Assembly (NCBI GenBank): GCA_917880885.1
Contig: OU862913.1
Span: 2,170,001 to 2,234,000 of the forward strand
Reading direction: 5' to 3'
Source: Limnephilus marmoratus
Lineage: Eukaryota > Arthropoda > Insecta > Trichoptera > Limnephilidae
Length of the DNA stretch: 64,000 nt
Part shown: in pieces, positions 60,601 to 64,000 of the stretch
Layout of the letters: the number at the start of each line of letters is the position of its first letter
How positions within the stretch are numbered: position 1 is the first letter of the stretch
Notes under the pieces: model-generated
What the model was told of the DNA's origin: nothing
Database searches by the model: none
What the model saw: only the letters and a program-made list of their open reading frames with translations
Program-made: the position numbers and the translations under genes

Positions 60601-63462
60601 AGAAATGGCACGATCATGTGAATCGGATACTTGAGTCGGGCATGTCAAAAGTCAGAATAATAGAAGAGTATATATGAGACGATGTATGAATGTGAGCGAG
60701 GCAAAGACTGTGCGCCAATACCGAGTTGTTTGGCGGTCCGTCCTCTCTGCCTACCCCTGCGGGAAAATGGTGTGATGGTTAGTTAGTTAGTTAAAATAAA
60801 CTTTTTTTTAAACAACTTGCCACAAATTATGATAGTTGTTCTTAATATTGAACTAATTAAATAAAATAATCACAAAAAATTAACAAGAAAACAAAAGTGT
60901 AATTAATAGTTTCCGCTACTAATATTTTGTAATTCTGTGATTGTGAACAATAAACGCTTTGATATACTCTATACCACTAAATCATAGTTTATCAGCCCGA
61001 TCGATTGGCACCAACAGATACATGACATGAAAGAATGGATTGCCGACTTCCAGTCTTCCTCTTATACACTCCTAAACCACCCATGCCTAAAAACTGAAAA
61101 ATATTTAACAGCTTTCCAAACAGAAATTAAAAAGGATTGGGGTAACATTGCAAAGTTTTCACAGTGAAATTTAACATAACAAACTACTTTACGCACTTTA
61201 AAATGATTCACCCAGCAGATTCACTCGGAGAAGATGCAAACAAATCATTTTCACTAGATTTTTTTTGAAAACGGCACGTCCTCTCTTAAGGCTCCGCAAC
61301 CGGGCTCAAAAAGAAGAAGATGGAGAGATATAATATTACGAATGTTAGAGGAGCGCGCTAGTTCTTAAAGCGACAAAATCGATGCGAAAATTGTGAAAAT
61401 GTTTAATAAAACACGACTCGTTTAAAATAGAGTGAAAATCTTGCGGGGGTTAAAGGTCTTATAGGTTGGCTTATTTTTTCATACATATACTCGTAACTTA
61501 TAAAATAACTGAATCAAATATGTTTACAATAATTTTGGGGCAAACTTTGCGATTTTTTTCTGTCGAGGGAATTTTATATAATTTGCGTTTCGGCACGGGG
61601 AATGTCTATATAAAATCTTCAAGAATAACATATATAAAACTTAACGTGTTTAAGGGAGATATGTAAGAAATCGGTAGAAATTCGGTCAGTGGCGACTTAA
61701 CCTTTGATAATTCAATAGTGATATGGGATTCTGGTTCAAACTTCACATTAAAGGAAAGTGCTTGGCGACACAAACAGAATATTACAGGCCTTTAACCAGC
61801 CAGAGCGTACAGGGCGGTTCCTAAGAGAAAGATTAATTATTCTCCGTAACAGCTTTTTAATATTATAACTCAATATCGATTTTATTTCATCAAAATTTGC
61901 ATTCATTTACCTACCTACACATACCTACATCAAAAAATGCTAAAAAGTGTGATGATAAAACTATTAAAATTATTTACTTTTTGTAATAATTTTTTGATCA
62001 TAAGTTTTTACCATTTTTCAATAATGTCTAAGCAAAATAAGAATATAAAGAAAATCGTAAATGTATTAATTTTTAAAACCGCAAATAGATAGACAAAATA
62101 TAGAAATTTTCGTCATAAATAAGCGTTCGGATATTATTTTAATGATTTTATATGAACTAAAATTAGAAATTTGAAACATGCGTTTACTAGATAACGTATT
62201 TAATTACAATAATGTATGATTACATGATATGAAATATGTCTTGTAAAATAAGATTCTTCGTTTGAAAATTTATTAAATCTGCCAAGACCTATGGTATAAC
62301 TTTACTCTACTAAAAATAAACATTTTTTCTCACAATTTAAAACTTGCGTTTACTAGATAAAAGAAAAATCTTTCGAAATGAATTTATTATTTTATGTGGA
62401 AAAGAGTCAATACGTCTAAAATTTGATTTAAAAATGACATGTTTCCGGTTTTCTCTGATTATACCCTCTTACAGGAATTAAACAATTTTAATTAATAGCA
62501 ACGACTACAGATGGATTCAAAATTTTTATTTTTATGCATAGTTCCCTTATAAGATGCAAAATGACCTCGGTTTATGGTACATTGTTTGAAATTTAACTAG
62601 TATCGTTTTTTCCCAAATTTCAATCTAATAGGATGATTAACGACAAAACTCTGAGATTTTATTTTCAAAGTTCTCTCCTGTAAACTAACAGATTTCAGAT
62701 AGAGTCTTTACACTTTACGCAGGGTGTTTCGATTTACTCTCTTGAAACCTCAGACCAAACCACACATCATTCAAATAGATTCGTGTTTTCCCTTTATTCC
62801 TTATTGTAAGGGTAAATTTTTTTTTTATAAAAAAAAAGATAAATAAATTAAAAATAATAAGATTTAAATATTTTTTTAATATATCAAATCAACAATACTG
62901 TAATGTTATGTTTGCTTTACGATTTTAGATGCCTGTTTCACTAGCATGTACCTGTGTCTAGTGGCGTAGCTAGCATGGGTGTCTTAAAGTGGGTGTTTTG
63001 GGTGACTTGTCGGGGCGGATGTCACCCCACCCCCCCCCCCGACCCCTCGGGGCGTAGTGTCACCCCCCCCCCCCGGGGGCGTAGTGTCACCCCCCCCCCT
63101 ATTAAAGTTGACTTGAGAAATTCAAAACGCTAATTTCGACTTCATTAAATTGGTCCATCCAGGGGGGGGGTGGTTAGAGAATTTCAGCATATTGGATATT
63201 CCGCCATATTCAATAACAGACAAGAAATATCTTCCACTCTATGAGTAACTTAGTTCCATGAATAACTGTAGACACTTGAAACGTTTGTTTGTAATGGTTT
63301 ATTTCCTCTACAGACTGCATAGAGCTGGCAGAGAAGATTCACCCGTGCCAAGAAACCAGCTCCGGTTGGACTCGGGGGGATTTGTGTCCTCTACTCACAC
63401 CAGACTCCAATATACTATATCACAAGACTCCTATGACAACTACAGCAGAGGCTCCCTACTTA
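30561..63462 (+). CDS. Multi-CLIP-domain secreted protein, probably a clip-domain serine protease or homologue (partial, 13 exons)
   Basis: Joining 13 exons gives about 411 codons in frame with six CLIP domains and a C-terminal linker. The spacing in each CLIP is C-X10-C-X5-C-X15-C-X9-CC (X10 before the CC pair in CLIP6). This six-cysteine, three-disulfide knot is found in extracellular proteases of arthropod immune and developmental cascades. The short Cys3-Cys4 spacing and the G-x-C-R-x-x-x-x-C-P-x-A pattern look most like the CLIP of the Snake/Hayan/Persephone (CLIPC) type. Five of the six CLIP 5' halves carry an ETE/TG-AGVC-F-NCQ-AKEA consensus. Introns are 80 bp to 17.9 kb, all GT..AG. 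No protease domain, catalytic triad or activation site is in the window. It could be a zymogen, a masquerade-like homologue with several CLIPs, or a CLIP-only protein. The start exon is unknown. Confidence 0.85.
30880..31115 (+). repeat. Dispersed repeat, opposite copy of 11560-11870
   Basis: A pyrimidine-rich block (CTCCCGCTTCTCCCGTCCTG) followed by CAAACAGCTCACATGCCACCT is the reverse complement of the 11690-11800 region. The overlapping frames at 30711-31164 come from its biased base composition. Confidence 0.6.
31216..31315 (+). mobile_element. SINE head with truncated body
   Basis: The box-A-like GGCGTAGTCCAGCGGTAAGG and box-B-like GGGATCGAATCCTGG are intact. The junction AAATAAATTCTATTGATTAG then matches the copy at 42030. 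The rest of the SINE body is missing. Confidence 0.7.
31320..35578 (+). mobile_element. Nearly intact LINE (Jockey/CR1-like) in the first CLIP intron
   Basis: It has one long ORF at 31796-34654, an AT-rich 3' untranslated region and a (TAAA)n tail at about 35540-35578. The 5' boundary is not clear. The sequence from about 31320 to 31795 has no other assignment, and short frames there may be the 5' untranslated region. It lies in the sense orientation relative to the CLIP gene. Confidence 0.8.
31796..34654 (+). CDS. LINE ORF2: complete endonuclease plus reverse transcriptase (952 codons)
   Basis: The N-terminal endonuclease is complete. HQNIRSISK near 39 and ILSECWINK near 70 carry the Asn and Glu motifs, IVGDLNI near 163 the Asp/Asn motif, and HTTISDHYTTAL near 235 the SDH motif. 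The reverse transcriptase has NACGPDKIST near 480, NNYRPISLINSVSKIIEK near 535, QYGFRPGIGTENAI near 573, LFLDLAKAFDTISHKILL near 605, GVPQGSTLGPLLFNIYINDL near 665 and FADDTVLLF near 695. A downstream frameshift around 34612 removes the last roughly 45 residues. They continue in another frame (AWKLKSASTLRKWVSNWL) to about 34760. Otherwise no damage is seen, so this copy is recent. Confidence 0.9.
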   Translation: MFDLTCDIGNHSGIFCNMNIIDDLNKIKNYKWGSYSLKIIHQNIRSISKLDDFLIFLDQFNYAFDVLILSECWINKEYTSKVIPNYSEHHTNIYLNKSSGIVIYIRDGIQAQVDEILLPQANCMKIVLNNSLCIFAIYRSPSFQNIDTFLNSLQSIINSSKQLDRQIIVGDLNINTIPEYHRQSEDYLCLLTENGFTQTIHSPTREQGTSKSCLDHINVKKIKHIDSFVIHTTISDHYTTALCFKNKPPTANKIKYIPRINYSNLLEDLNSEKWENVLDQRDTDSAMLEFINKLNDYISQNTSNKLIPNKQLKLTPWITPGLVKSIHRRNQLHKKAKRSPENNILQTQYKKYRNLCKNLIISTKENYFKNIIYENNYTPKRLWEAFRNVTKTKINKSSEIKSLHIDNTITTDLKKIVNFANNYFTSVGTTLAKKILDKNNTTEADLAKKTGCNLEHKIDNIRTTSHEVRKTIDELKSSNACGPDKISTNLLKIIKSAIASPITFICNLSFNSGKFPNHLKQSIVILHHKNGDKSQINNYRPISLINSVSKIIEKIVKNRLSLYLENNNILSNCQYGFRPGIGTENAIAKLTKIISNNIDRGTKCIALFLDLAKAFDTISHKILLNKLQRIGIQGQLFKLLCSYLDNRSQRVLINDTISDSANIKFGVPQGSTLGPLLFNIYINDLCNSSFADHIITFADDTVLLFEDKSWNVVHSKAEVGLNKAKQWLDNNLLTLNLDKTKFIRFSATQAGKPKEIHNILIHHCNDQTNCKCLNLECVDSIKYLGIIIDKSLRWDEHIVSTSTKIRKLTHLFMSVRNILCVKDMKQMYHALCNSLLEYASLGWGGCSKTIMDPLAKAQKSLLRVILKKPFRYPSDLLFEEIRVLDVRQLYIRKIILHTQKHRHHYSSIDHLHNTRHAGRNPAVPPTTNTSHAQRQYSYLGPNCSTSYLMHGN
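35578..35876 (+). mobile_element. SINE body, copy 2 (head missing)
   Basis: It carries GGCACGTTCCAAAGTGGAAG, TTAGTATCGCCCTGGTG, AGCCGTGTTTGGTGACCAG, GTCTTCAGACGGGAGCAGTT and GGGACTCTTGTGCGGTATT, the same body as in the copies at 6241 and 41986. It sits directly against the (TAAA)n tail of the LINE at 31320-35578. Confidence 0.85.
35885..39275 (+). pseudogene. Decayed RTE-like LINE
   Basis: The 5' region is a typical RTE-type leader with GGGATCTCCACCTTGTCGGG. The endonuclease begins at about 36310 with IRTWNVRSMHQPGKIHN, followed by LNINIIGIGEMRWKDSGKCT and IIQVYAPTCDCEKEEL. The reverse transcriptase is spread over several frames: NTGKAAGPDGIQAEILKLIG at about 37890, QFGFRNGLGTRDALFSIQ at about 38180, FLKAFDRVRHDKMI at about 38310, GVRQGCILSPMFFNLYSEEI at about 38465 and YADD at about 38595. 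The C-terminus (YGMEAWTLTDELMRRLEAFE, LQHLGHVMRHPKKYEIL) runs to 39240. At least eight frameshifts or stops disrupt it. A roughly 110-bp AT-rich insert with CTTATATAGATTCGCGC lies near 37270-37390. Confidence 0.85.
39280..39499. other. Short repeat pair
   Basis: CGGATGAACGGTTTAGCAATGC near 39299 recurs as CGGATGAATGGTTTAGCAATGC near 39408. Otherwise nothing is recognised. Confidence 0.4.
39500..39608. mobile_element. 97-bp MITE with 17-bp perfect terminal inverted repeats and 6-bp target duplication
   Basis: The left terminus GTTACTGTAAAAGCCCG (39506-39522) is the exact reverse complement of the right terminus CGGGCTTTTACAGTAAC (39586-39602). ATATAA occurs directly before 39506 (39500-39505) and directly after 39602 (39603-39608), as expected of a target-site duplication. 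It has no coding capacity. Confidence 0.85.
39720..40550 (+). pseudogene. 3' fragment of a LINE reverse transcriptase
   Basis: The open part at 39851-40321 reads ECDIVVNDEYLEPVDEFVYV, GSIFTRNGKADKDIERRLNA, GSEAWNWQRKDESRLNALEM and LRWFGHVEQMN, the C-terminal region of non-LTR reverse transcriptases. The element ends in CGGTCCGTCCTCTCTGCCTA and GTGTGATGGTTAGTGAGTTA. The same family occurs at 59900-60795. Stops and frame changes precede the open part, and the 5' half is missing. Confidence 0.85.
40555..41330. other. Non-coding stretch with a poly-C tract
   Basis: There is a C13-14 tract near 40948 and no recognisable coding signal. Two similar GACAGTTAA motifs flank the tract. Confidence 0.35.
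41330..41985 (-). pseudogene. Possible decayed reverse-transcriptase fragment
   Basis: On the minus strand, TVLCSAFDYSTLNFLL followed by LTFFEASLSGWLRD resembles the (D)xSxAFDxxxHxxLL and SYLSxR blocks of a LINE reverse transcriptase. The alignment is short and lacks the other motifs. The upstream frames (41553-41997) show no clear domain. I hold this weakly. Confidence 0.3.
41986..42371 (+). mobile_element. SINE, copy 3 (head and body)
   Basis: The head with GGTAAGGGTCTTGAC and GGTCACGGGATGGAATCCCGG is followed by GCGCAAATAAATTTTATTGG and the full family body: GGCACGTTCCAGAGTGGAAG, TCAGTATCGCCCTGGTG, TTAGCCGTGTTTGTTGACC, CTGGCTCCAGACGGGAGTAG. The 5' edge is blurred by the head's divergence. 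Confidence 0.85.
42480..43372 (+). pseudogene. 3' fragment of a LINE (same family as 16375-17515)
   Basis: From CCCACCCGTCAAATGAACTC at 42498 the sequence mirrors, on the other strand, 17130 and below: KIRVLDIRQL, a variable middle, then TSFAQRQFW-like residues near 42670 and SKSLFKSRINHWIFEKGRD at 42750. The 3' untranslated region ends TGACTACCACAACACGGGC and GCCTAGTATGGTAGTC, then an AAATAAATAAA-like tail at about 43360. Only the last ~120 codons of the ORF survive. Confidence 0.75.
43380..43905. other. Non-coding stretch
   Basis: No gene recognised. A minus-strand frame at 43621-43926 has no known motif. Confidence 0.35.
43910..45147 (+). pseudogene. Penelope-like element remnant with GIY-YIG endonuclease, interrupted
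   Basis: At 43937-44000 the frame reads FLSELSIIKQIAVKTD, the segment between reverse transcriptase and nuclease in Penelope-like elements. At 44721-44906 the GIY-YIG nuclease is readable: SGIYELKCNDCPSFYTGKTT, then FKIRIKEHL and FANHIIENNHSFE. This is the GIY..YTGKT signature with the Arg and Glu-His motif. Between them, at about 44105-44360, sequence of a different type (EIKRIWHFQTIKILPFVISA) resembles the C-terminal region of another LINE, so the element was probably invaded. A region after 44940 has LLPNKKYYLTAQSWIYSPT-like residues. The terminal repeat follows at 45148. Confidence 0.75.
45148..45210 (+). ncRNA. Hammerhead-like ribozyme motif 1 in the Penelope-like terminus
   Basis: The order is stem-I strand GTATACGTTTGCC, core CTGAAGA (45161-45167), stem II GAAC-GGTC-GTTC (45170-45181), core GAAA (45183-45186), palindromic ACCGGT then C, and stem-I strand GGCTTTAAACAAATATAC. 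GCC pairs with GGC next to the core, and outer bases pair across an internal loop. Such hammerheads with tiny palindromic stem III are known in Penelope-like elements, where pairs of motifs can act as dimers. Self-cleavage is inferred, not shown. Confidence 0.7.
45215..45910. repeat. Cluster of short palindromic repeats of the GCGCTACCTCC family
   Basis: At least three partial palindromes: 45275-45365 (TTGCGCTACCTCCTTCTTTA with GCCAACGTTTCGGAC and its inverse), 45495-45560 and 45755-45905. They share TTTAAGATTTTCA..GGCCAAAAG and GTTTTTGGGGTGTTATGCCG with the copies at 11240, 46885 and 49425. The second hammerhead motif lies inside the cluster. They look like degraded terminal repeats of a Penelope-like family. 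Confidence 0.7.
45577..45639 (+). ncRNA. Hammerhead-like ribozyme motif 2
   Basis: The stem-I strand ends ATATTTGCC. The core CTGAGGA (45590-45596) is followed by T, a 5-bp stem II GGAAC-GGTC-GTTCC (45598-45611), core GAAA (45612-45615), palindromic ACCGGT then C, and the stem-I strand GGC..CAAATATAC. All required core bases of CUGANGA and GAAA are present, and stem II is perfect. It is the best-preserved of the set. Confidence 0.75.
45950..46690 (-). pseudogene. LINE ORF1 remnant
   Basis: On the minus strand, broken frames read SIVIFEIKEMETSYFNLESL, DRRDIQELRRIGKKRERPRP, IIVTF, SALNNAGYYITEDFPQNILE and KRKELQEQARIEKEKEN, then SSPETKPQREPKQIHRLTRK (45868-46083). This is the RNA-binding ORF1 type with an EDFP motif and Lys/Glu-rich helices found upstream of several non-LTR ORF2s. 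Stops interrupt it, and no ORF2 lies beside it on this strand. Confidence 0.75.
46885..47030. repeat. Palindromic repeat of the GCGCTACCTCC family with hammerhead-like core
   Basis: The left half ends GCTAACGTTTCGGACAGCG and TGTCCATCATCAGGG. The right half is AACGCTGTCCGAAACG, then GAAGATAGCGCAACACGG. On the minus strand, CTGATGA (46968-46974), a GGACA/TGTCC stem and GAAACGTT (46932-46937 core) are in hammerhead order. The inner stem-I pairs are weak. Confidence 0.65.
47260..47303 (-). ncRNA. Hammerhead-like motif, damaged core
   Basis: On minus, TATATC then CTGAGAA (instead of CTGANGA), stem II GCTT-GGTC-GAAGC, GAAA, palindromic ACCGGT then C, and GATATA. The two swapped core bases predict loss of activity. 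The right-arm counterpart at 47339-47381 keeps the core. Confidence 0.6.
47339..47381 (+). ncRNA. Hammerhead-like ribozyme motif 3
   Basis: Stem I is TATATC (47339-47344) with GATATA (47376-47381), a perfect 6 bp. The core CTGAGGA is at 47345-47351, stem II is GCTT..AAGC with loop GGTCG, and core GAAA is at 47366-47369. Stem III reads ACCGAT, one base off the palindrome ACCGGT seen in the other copies, which may weaken dimer formation. Confidence 0.65.
47430..47750. other. Non-coding intron sequence
   Basis: AT-rich. Nothing recognised. Confidence 0.35.
47757..48132 (+). repeat. 79-bp minisatellite, about 4.7 copies, in the intron upstream of the CLIP1 second-half exon
   Basis: Units containing GTCCTGCCAACCTCGCTACT and GCCTGAAGTATGAAAAC, then CTCTTCTCCCATACAATAG and TCAGTCAATATACCCTGTCC, repeat with markers at 47761, 47840, 47919, 47997 and 48076. 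The spacing is 78-79 bp. Mutations are few. The open frame at 47869-48108 is a by-product of the repeat. Confidence 0.9.
48565..48673 (+). CDS. Exon: CLIP1, second half plus linker
   Basis: The acceptor GTTTTCAG precedes it and the donor GTACTT follows. It enters in phase 0 and leaves in phase 1. It reads DCVSPENRFIVCCP and then WVPGQETGLQARCQANTTT. Cys4-Cys6 complete the CLIP. The linker has one extra cysteine (in ARCQ) and an NTT sequon, and is longer than in the other CLIPs. Confidence 0.9.
48754..48857 (+). CDS. Exon: CLIP2, first half
   Basis: Acceptor TTTGAAG, donor GTACTG, 104 nt, phase 1 to 0. Reads DNCTMVETESAGVCSRFANC and then QTAKEAAFKGISPQ. Only 80 bp of intron separates it from the CLIP1 linker exon. 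Confidence 0.9.
49030..49420. other. Non-coding intron sequence
   Basis: AT-rich. No features. Confidence 0.35.
49425..49565. repeat. Palindromic-type repeat, truncated copy
   Basis: TTGTTTTTGGGGAGTTACGCC, GCGCTACCTCC, CACGTTTCGGACAGCGTTG and TGTCCATCATCAGG match the 11240, 46885 and 45275 copies. On minus it carries CTGATGA, GGACA/TGTCC and GAAACGT in hammerhead order. The inverse half is missing. Confidence 0.65.
49570..50665. other. Non-coding intron sequence
   Basis: AT-rich up to 50140. A less AT-rich part at 50160-50660 has no open frame of interest. No repeat recognised. Confidence 0.35.
51522..51800 (+). other. CpG-rich segment with ATG and splice donor inside the long-TIR element
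   Basis: This is clearly more GC- and CpG-rich than anything around it. On plus, the ATG at 51733 opens MAEFFPDTEDTRVQTLT, then the donor GTAAGT at 51784. It looks like a promoter and a first coding exon, but I cannot find the next exon. The overlapping minus-strand frames have no known motif. Confidence 0.3.
52350..52895 (-). pseudogene. Decayed PIN-like nuclease family fragment
   Basis: Minus-strand frames in order: HVILDGGYLLHKVMW near 52750-52800, VHYTTYVGNHFGKNISIVF near 52640-52700, YPKDATK, then FDESRLYVLGNENNKRRLIT and LCDAFQKEGVEVAVAEEVAD near 52420-52570. The order and motifs match an arthropod family of uncharacterised proteins with a DGG-x-LL and VVF-x-GY core, related to PIN/XRN-type nucleases. 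That family usually has a D-A-D motif where this copy has V-A-D. Frames are broken by stops. I judge the family match from memory of its conserved blocks only. Confidence 0.45.
54430..54493 (+). repeat. tRNA-like SINE head
   Basis: GTAGCACAGTGGTTAATGC (box A) and TCGCGTTCGATTCTCGG (box B) with the anticodon-loop region TTACTTTCAGAGC. It lies in the CLIP2 intron between the long-TIR element and the CLIP2 second-half exon. The tRNA fold is incomplete. Confidence 0.5.
54608..54668 (+). CDS. Exon: CLIP2, second half
   Basis: The acceptor ATTTTCAG precedes it, the donor GTATAG follows, 61 nt, phase 0 to 1. Reads ICAVEGTTQIVCCPLVTVGE with Cys4-Cys6. The length is typical of the second halves. Confidence 0.9.
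54752..54855 (+). CDS. Exon: CLIP3, first half
   Basis: The acceptor TTTTTCAG precedes it, the donor GTAAAA follows, 104 nt, phase 1 to 0. Reads DQCLVTDTGRAGKCLRISKC and then PIAVEEALKGKTPQ. Its Cys3 context KCP is shared with CLIP1 and not with CLIP2, 4, 5 or 6. Confidence 0.9.
55136..55190 (+). CDS. Exon: CLIP3, second half
   Basis: Acceptor ATTTTCAG, donor GTTTGG, 55 nt, phase 0 to 1. Reads ICALDGPVPVVCCEGVVE. It is two codons shorter than its counterparts, after the CC pair. Confidence 0.9.
55485..55588 (+). CDS. Exon: CLIP4, first half
   Basis: Acceptor GTTTGAAG, donor GTAGCT, 104 nt, phase 1 to 0. Reads DGCTIADTGKAGVCRPFSNC and then QTAKEATNKGFLPQ. Confidence 0.9.
55931..55991 (+). 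CDS. Exon: CLIP4, second half
   Basis: Acceptor TTATTTTCAG, donor GTACGG, 61 nt, phase 0 to 1. Reads TCDVKGTVQNVCCPLSTVVE. Almost identical to the CLIP5 second half. Confidence 0.9.
56253..56356 (+). CDS. Exon: CLIP5, first half
   Basis: Acceptor TTTGCAG, donor GTACAG, 104 nt, phase 1 to 0. Reads SHCAMVDTGRAGVCKPFANC and then QSAKEASFKGIFPQ. A longer frame (56222-56635) runs through it into the intron and is not the gene. Confidence 0.9.
56640..57240. other. Non-coding intron sequence
   Basis: AT-rich up to 57000, then repeated-looking sequence starting near 57050. No gene. Confidence 0.35.
57240..57420. repeat. Dispersed repeat shared with 63730-63910
   Basis: Both contain a GGGCAGG..GCCGCCAAGA-type core (CGGGCAGGCGCTTCTTCCGCC here, GGCGGGCAGGACACCTGCC there). 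Both are followed by CTTGAA/TCTAAACTCACC, GATCC/GAATCC..GGCACC and TTGCTAAGTCAC/ATGCTAAGTCACC. Probably a SINE or MITE family. Confidence 0.5.
57425..58705. other. Non-coding intron sequence
   Basis: AT-rich, with short frames on both strands (for example 57483-57710 on minus and 58086-58271 on plus) lacking recognised motifs. Confidence 0.35.
58715..58775 (+). CDS. Exon: CLIP5, second half
   Basis: The acceptor TTTTTTCAG precedes it, the donor GTACAG follows, 61 nt, phase 0 to 1. Reads TCDVEGTVQNVCCPPETIVK. It sits 2.4 kb after its partner exon. Confidence 0.9.
59095..59198 (+). CDS. Exon: CLIP6, first half
   Basis: Acceptor ATTTGCAG, donor GTACTA, 104 nt, phase 1 to 0. Reads SNCTLKHTGKMGVCRPFANC and then HSAQEGASKGILPQ. 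Confidence 0.9.
59281..59395 (+). CDS. Exon: CLIP6, second half plus linker
   Basis: Acceptor TTGCTTACAG, donor GTGAGT, 115 nt, phase 0 to 1. Reads RCDLTENESELVCCAKADC and then PPLLKGLVTQLPIGSKAAD. Cys4-Cys5 has one residue more than in the other CLIPs, and ADC adds an extra cysteine. The low-complexity hydrophobic and Lys-containing linker has no obvious activation site. Confidence 0.9.
59900..60795 (+). pseudogene. 3' LINE fragment in the intron (same family as 39720-40550)
   Basis: KVCCLLYEDDAVLISNTMED near 59930 carries a YEDD catalytic variant. QFLVSRMKEVCMKNELMMN, VNDECLEQVNEFVYLGSMF and GSEAWNWQRKDKNKLNAVEM follow. The ORF breaks at a stop near 60268. The 3' end is CGGTCCGTCCTCTCTGCCTA, then TGTGATGGTTAGTTAGTTAG. 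It is inserted between the CLIP6 second-half exon and the linker exon. Confidence 0.85.
60800..62940. other. Non-coding intron sequence
   Basis: AT-rich. No gene or repeat family recognised over this 2.1 kb. The open frame at 61466-61666 has no known motif. Confidence 0.4.
62948..63190 (+). mobile_element. Second copy of the poly-G hAT-like element
   Basis: It starts TAGTGGCGTAGCTAGCATGG. CGGGGCGTAGTGTCACCCCC follows, with several C and G homopolymers, and then AAATTGGTCCATCCAGGGGG. Partner copy at 28445-28795 in the other orientation. Confidence 0.6.
63314..63462 (+). CDS. Exon: linker after CLIP6 (last in window)
   Basis: Acceptor TCTACAG, donor GTAAGT, 149 nt, phase 1 to 0. Together with the preceding T it begins YCIELAEKIHPCQETSSGWT and continues GDLCPLLTPDSN. 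Three cysteines here have no CLIP-like spacing. In known clip proteases a Cys in the linker ties the CLIP region to the catalytic domain, so one of these may serve that role. The catalytic domain itself would be to the right of the window. Confidence 0.85.
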
Positions 63463-63549
63463 GTAAGTTACAGACATTTAGTTTAGTTTTATTTAAAACA
63501 TAAAGCCATTAATTTATTGAATAACTATAATTATTTTTCACTAACCCAA

Positions 63550-64000
63550 CGCAGGAGGCCCATGGGCCTCAGAGTCTCTCAGAGCCAATGTAATATTTGG
63601 GCATGCTGTGTGGAAGTTTTTGAGTAGGAAAAAGGTATAAAGGGTGGGTAGGAATCTAGTGATCAGTCTGTCCAAAAGTGACGGGTGTATGATTCTATCC
63701 CTCTAACTGCAGTGCAAGACGATGGGTCGAGAGAGACAAGCTGCAGTGGACACAGGATCTCTCTGAACTGGCCTCTCTCAGTCCGGCCTGCGACGGAGAT
63801 GGCGGGCAGGACACCTGCCGCCAAGACTTGAACACACCTCACCCGATGAATCCGGGCACCCTTGCTAAGTCACGAAATGTAGCGAACTACTTGGGGTGAC
63901 CTATGGCCGAGAGATTGCATGCTAACTCAGAATTAAGTCAACTCAACACCTCTTTGAAAAGTCTTTAAAAGCTATAAAAAATAATTTTAAAATAGCCCAT
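63550..64000. repeat. Dispersed repeats at the right edge
   Basis: 63560-63610 (ATTTGGGCATGCTGTGTGG) resembles 7808-7825 (ATTTGGGGATGCTGTGTGG). 63730-63910 resembles 57240-57420. ACTTGGGGTGACCTATGGC at about 63890 resembles 16000. No further CLIP or protease exon is recognised here. Confidence 0.5.

Noticed and set aside
63463..64000. Start of a trypsin-like catalytic domain
   Set aside because: No activation motif, catalytic His/Asp/Ser block or matching phase-0 exon was found.

Overview
This window reads as nuclear DNA of an arthropod, most likely an insect. It is AT-rich, has GT..AG introns and no operon-like gene packing. It is dominated by transposable elements: several non-LTR retrotransposon families, a Penelope-like element, tRNA-derived SINEs, foldback/MITE elements and minisatellites. 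I cannot fix the order. The CLIP-domain gene and the LINE families are insect-like, and Hemiptera is only a guess.

The one convincing host gene is on the plus strand, from 30561 (or further upstream) to 63462 and beyond the right edge. Thirteen exons with clean splice sites join in frame. They encode six consecutive CLIP domains, the disulfide-knotted modules of secreted arthropod clip-domain serine proteases. Each CLIP is split over two exons at the same place, and each two-exon unit is bounded by phase-1 introns. The last visible exon (63314-63462) is a cysteine-containing linker. No protease domain is in the window, so any catalytic part must lie to the right. The 17.9-kb intron inside CLIP1 and the 5.75-kb intron inside CLIP2 are filled with mobile elements. 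A possible signal-peptide exon sits at 27808-27861, but its phase does not match the first CLIP exon directly.

Layout. 1-6.2 kb: non-coding, with an 88-bp satellite array, dispersed repeats and a GC-richer unrecognised block. 6.2-11.5 kb: SINEs, a perfectly symmetric foldback element carrying two tRNA-like heads, and a MITE. 12.2-15.5 kb: a LINE with an intact 874-aa ORF. 16.3-20.6 kb: nested 3' LINE fragments (mostly minus strand) and another tRNA-bearing foldback copy. 22.2-25.4 kb: a minus-strand LINE with a broken ORF, whose 5' side abuts a 2-kb aromatic-coding minisatellite (25.4-27.4 kb). 28.4-30.3 kb: small DNA elements. 31.2-43.4 kb (inside the first CLIP intron): a nearly intact 952-aa LINE, SINEs, a decayed RTE-like LINE, a perfect MITE and LINE tails. 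43.9-47.4 kb: a Penelope-like element remnant with GIY-YIG nuclease sequence and terminal repeats that fold as hammerhead-ribozyme-like motifs. 47.7-48.1 kb: a 79-bp minisatellite. 50.67-54.26 kb (inside the CLIP2 intron): a composite element with about 0.7-kb inverted termini and a decayed PIN-nuclease-like coding remnant. 54.6-63.5 kb: most of the CLIP exons, interrupted by another LINE tail.

The findings most worth following are the six-CLIP protein, the hammerhead-like motifs at the Penelope termini, the long-inverted-repeat element with nuclease-like cargo, and the foldback family that carries different tRNA-like heads in the same framework.
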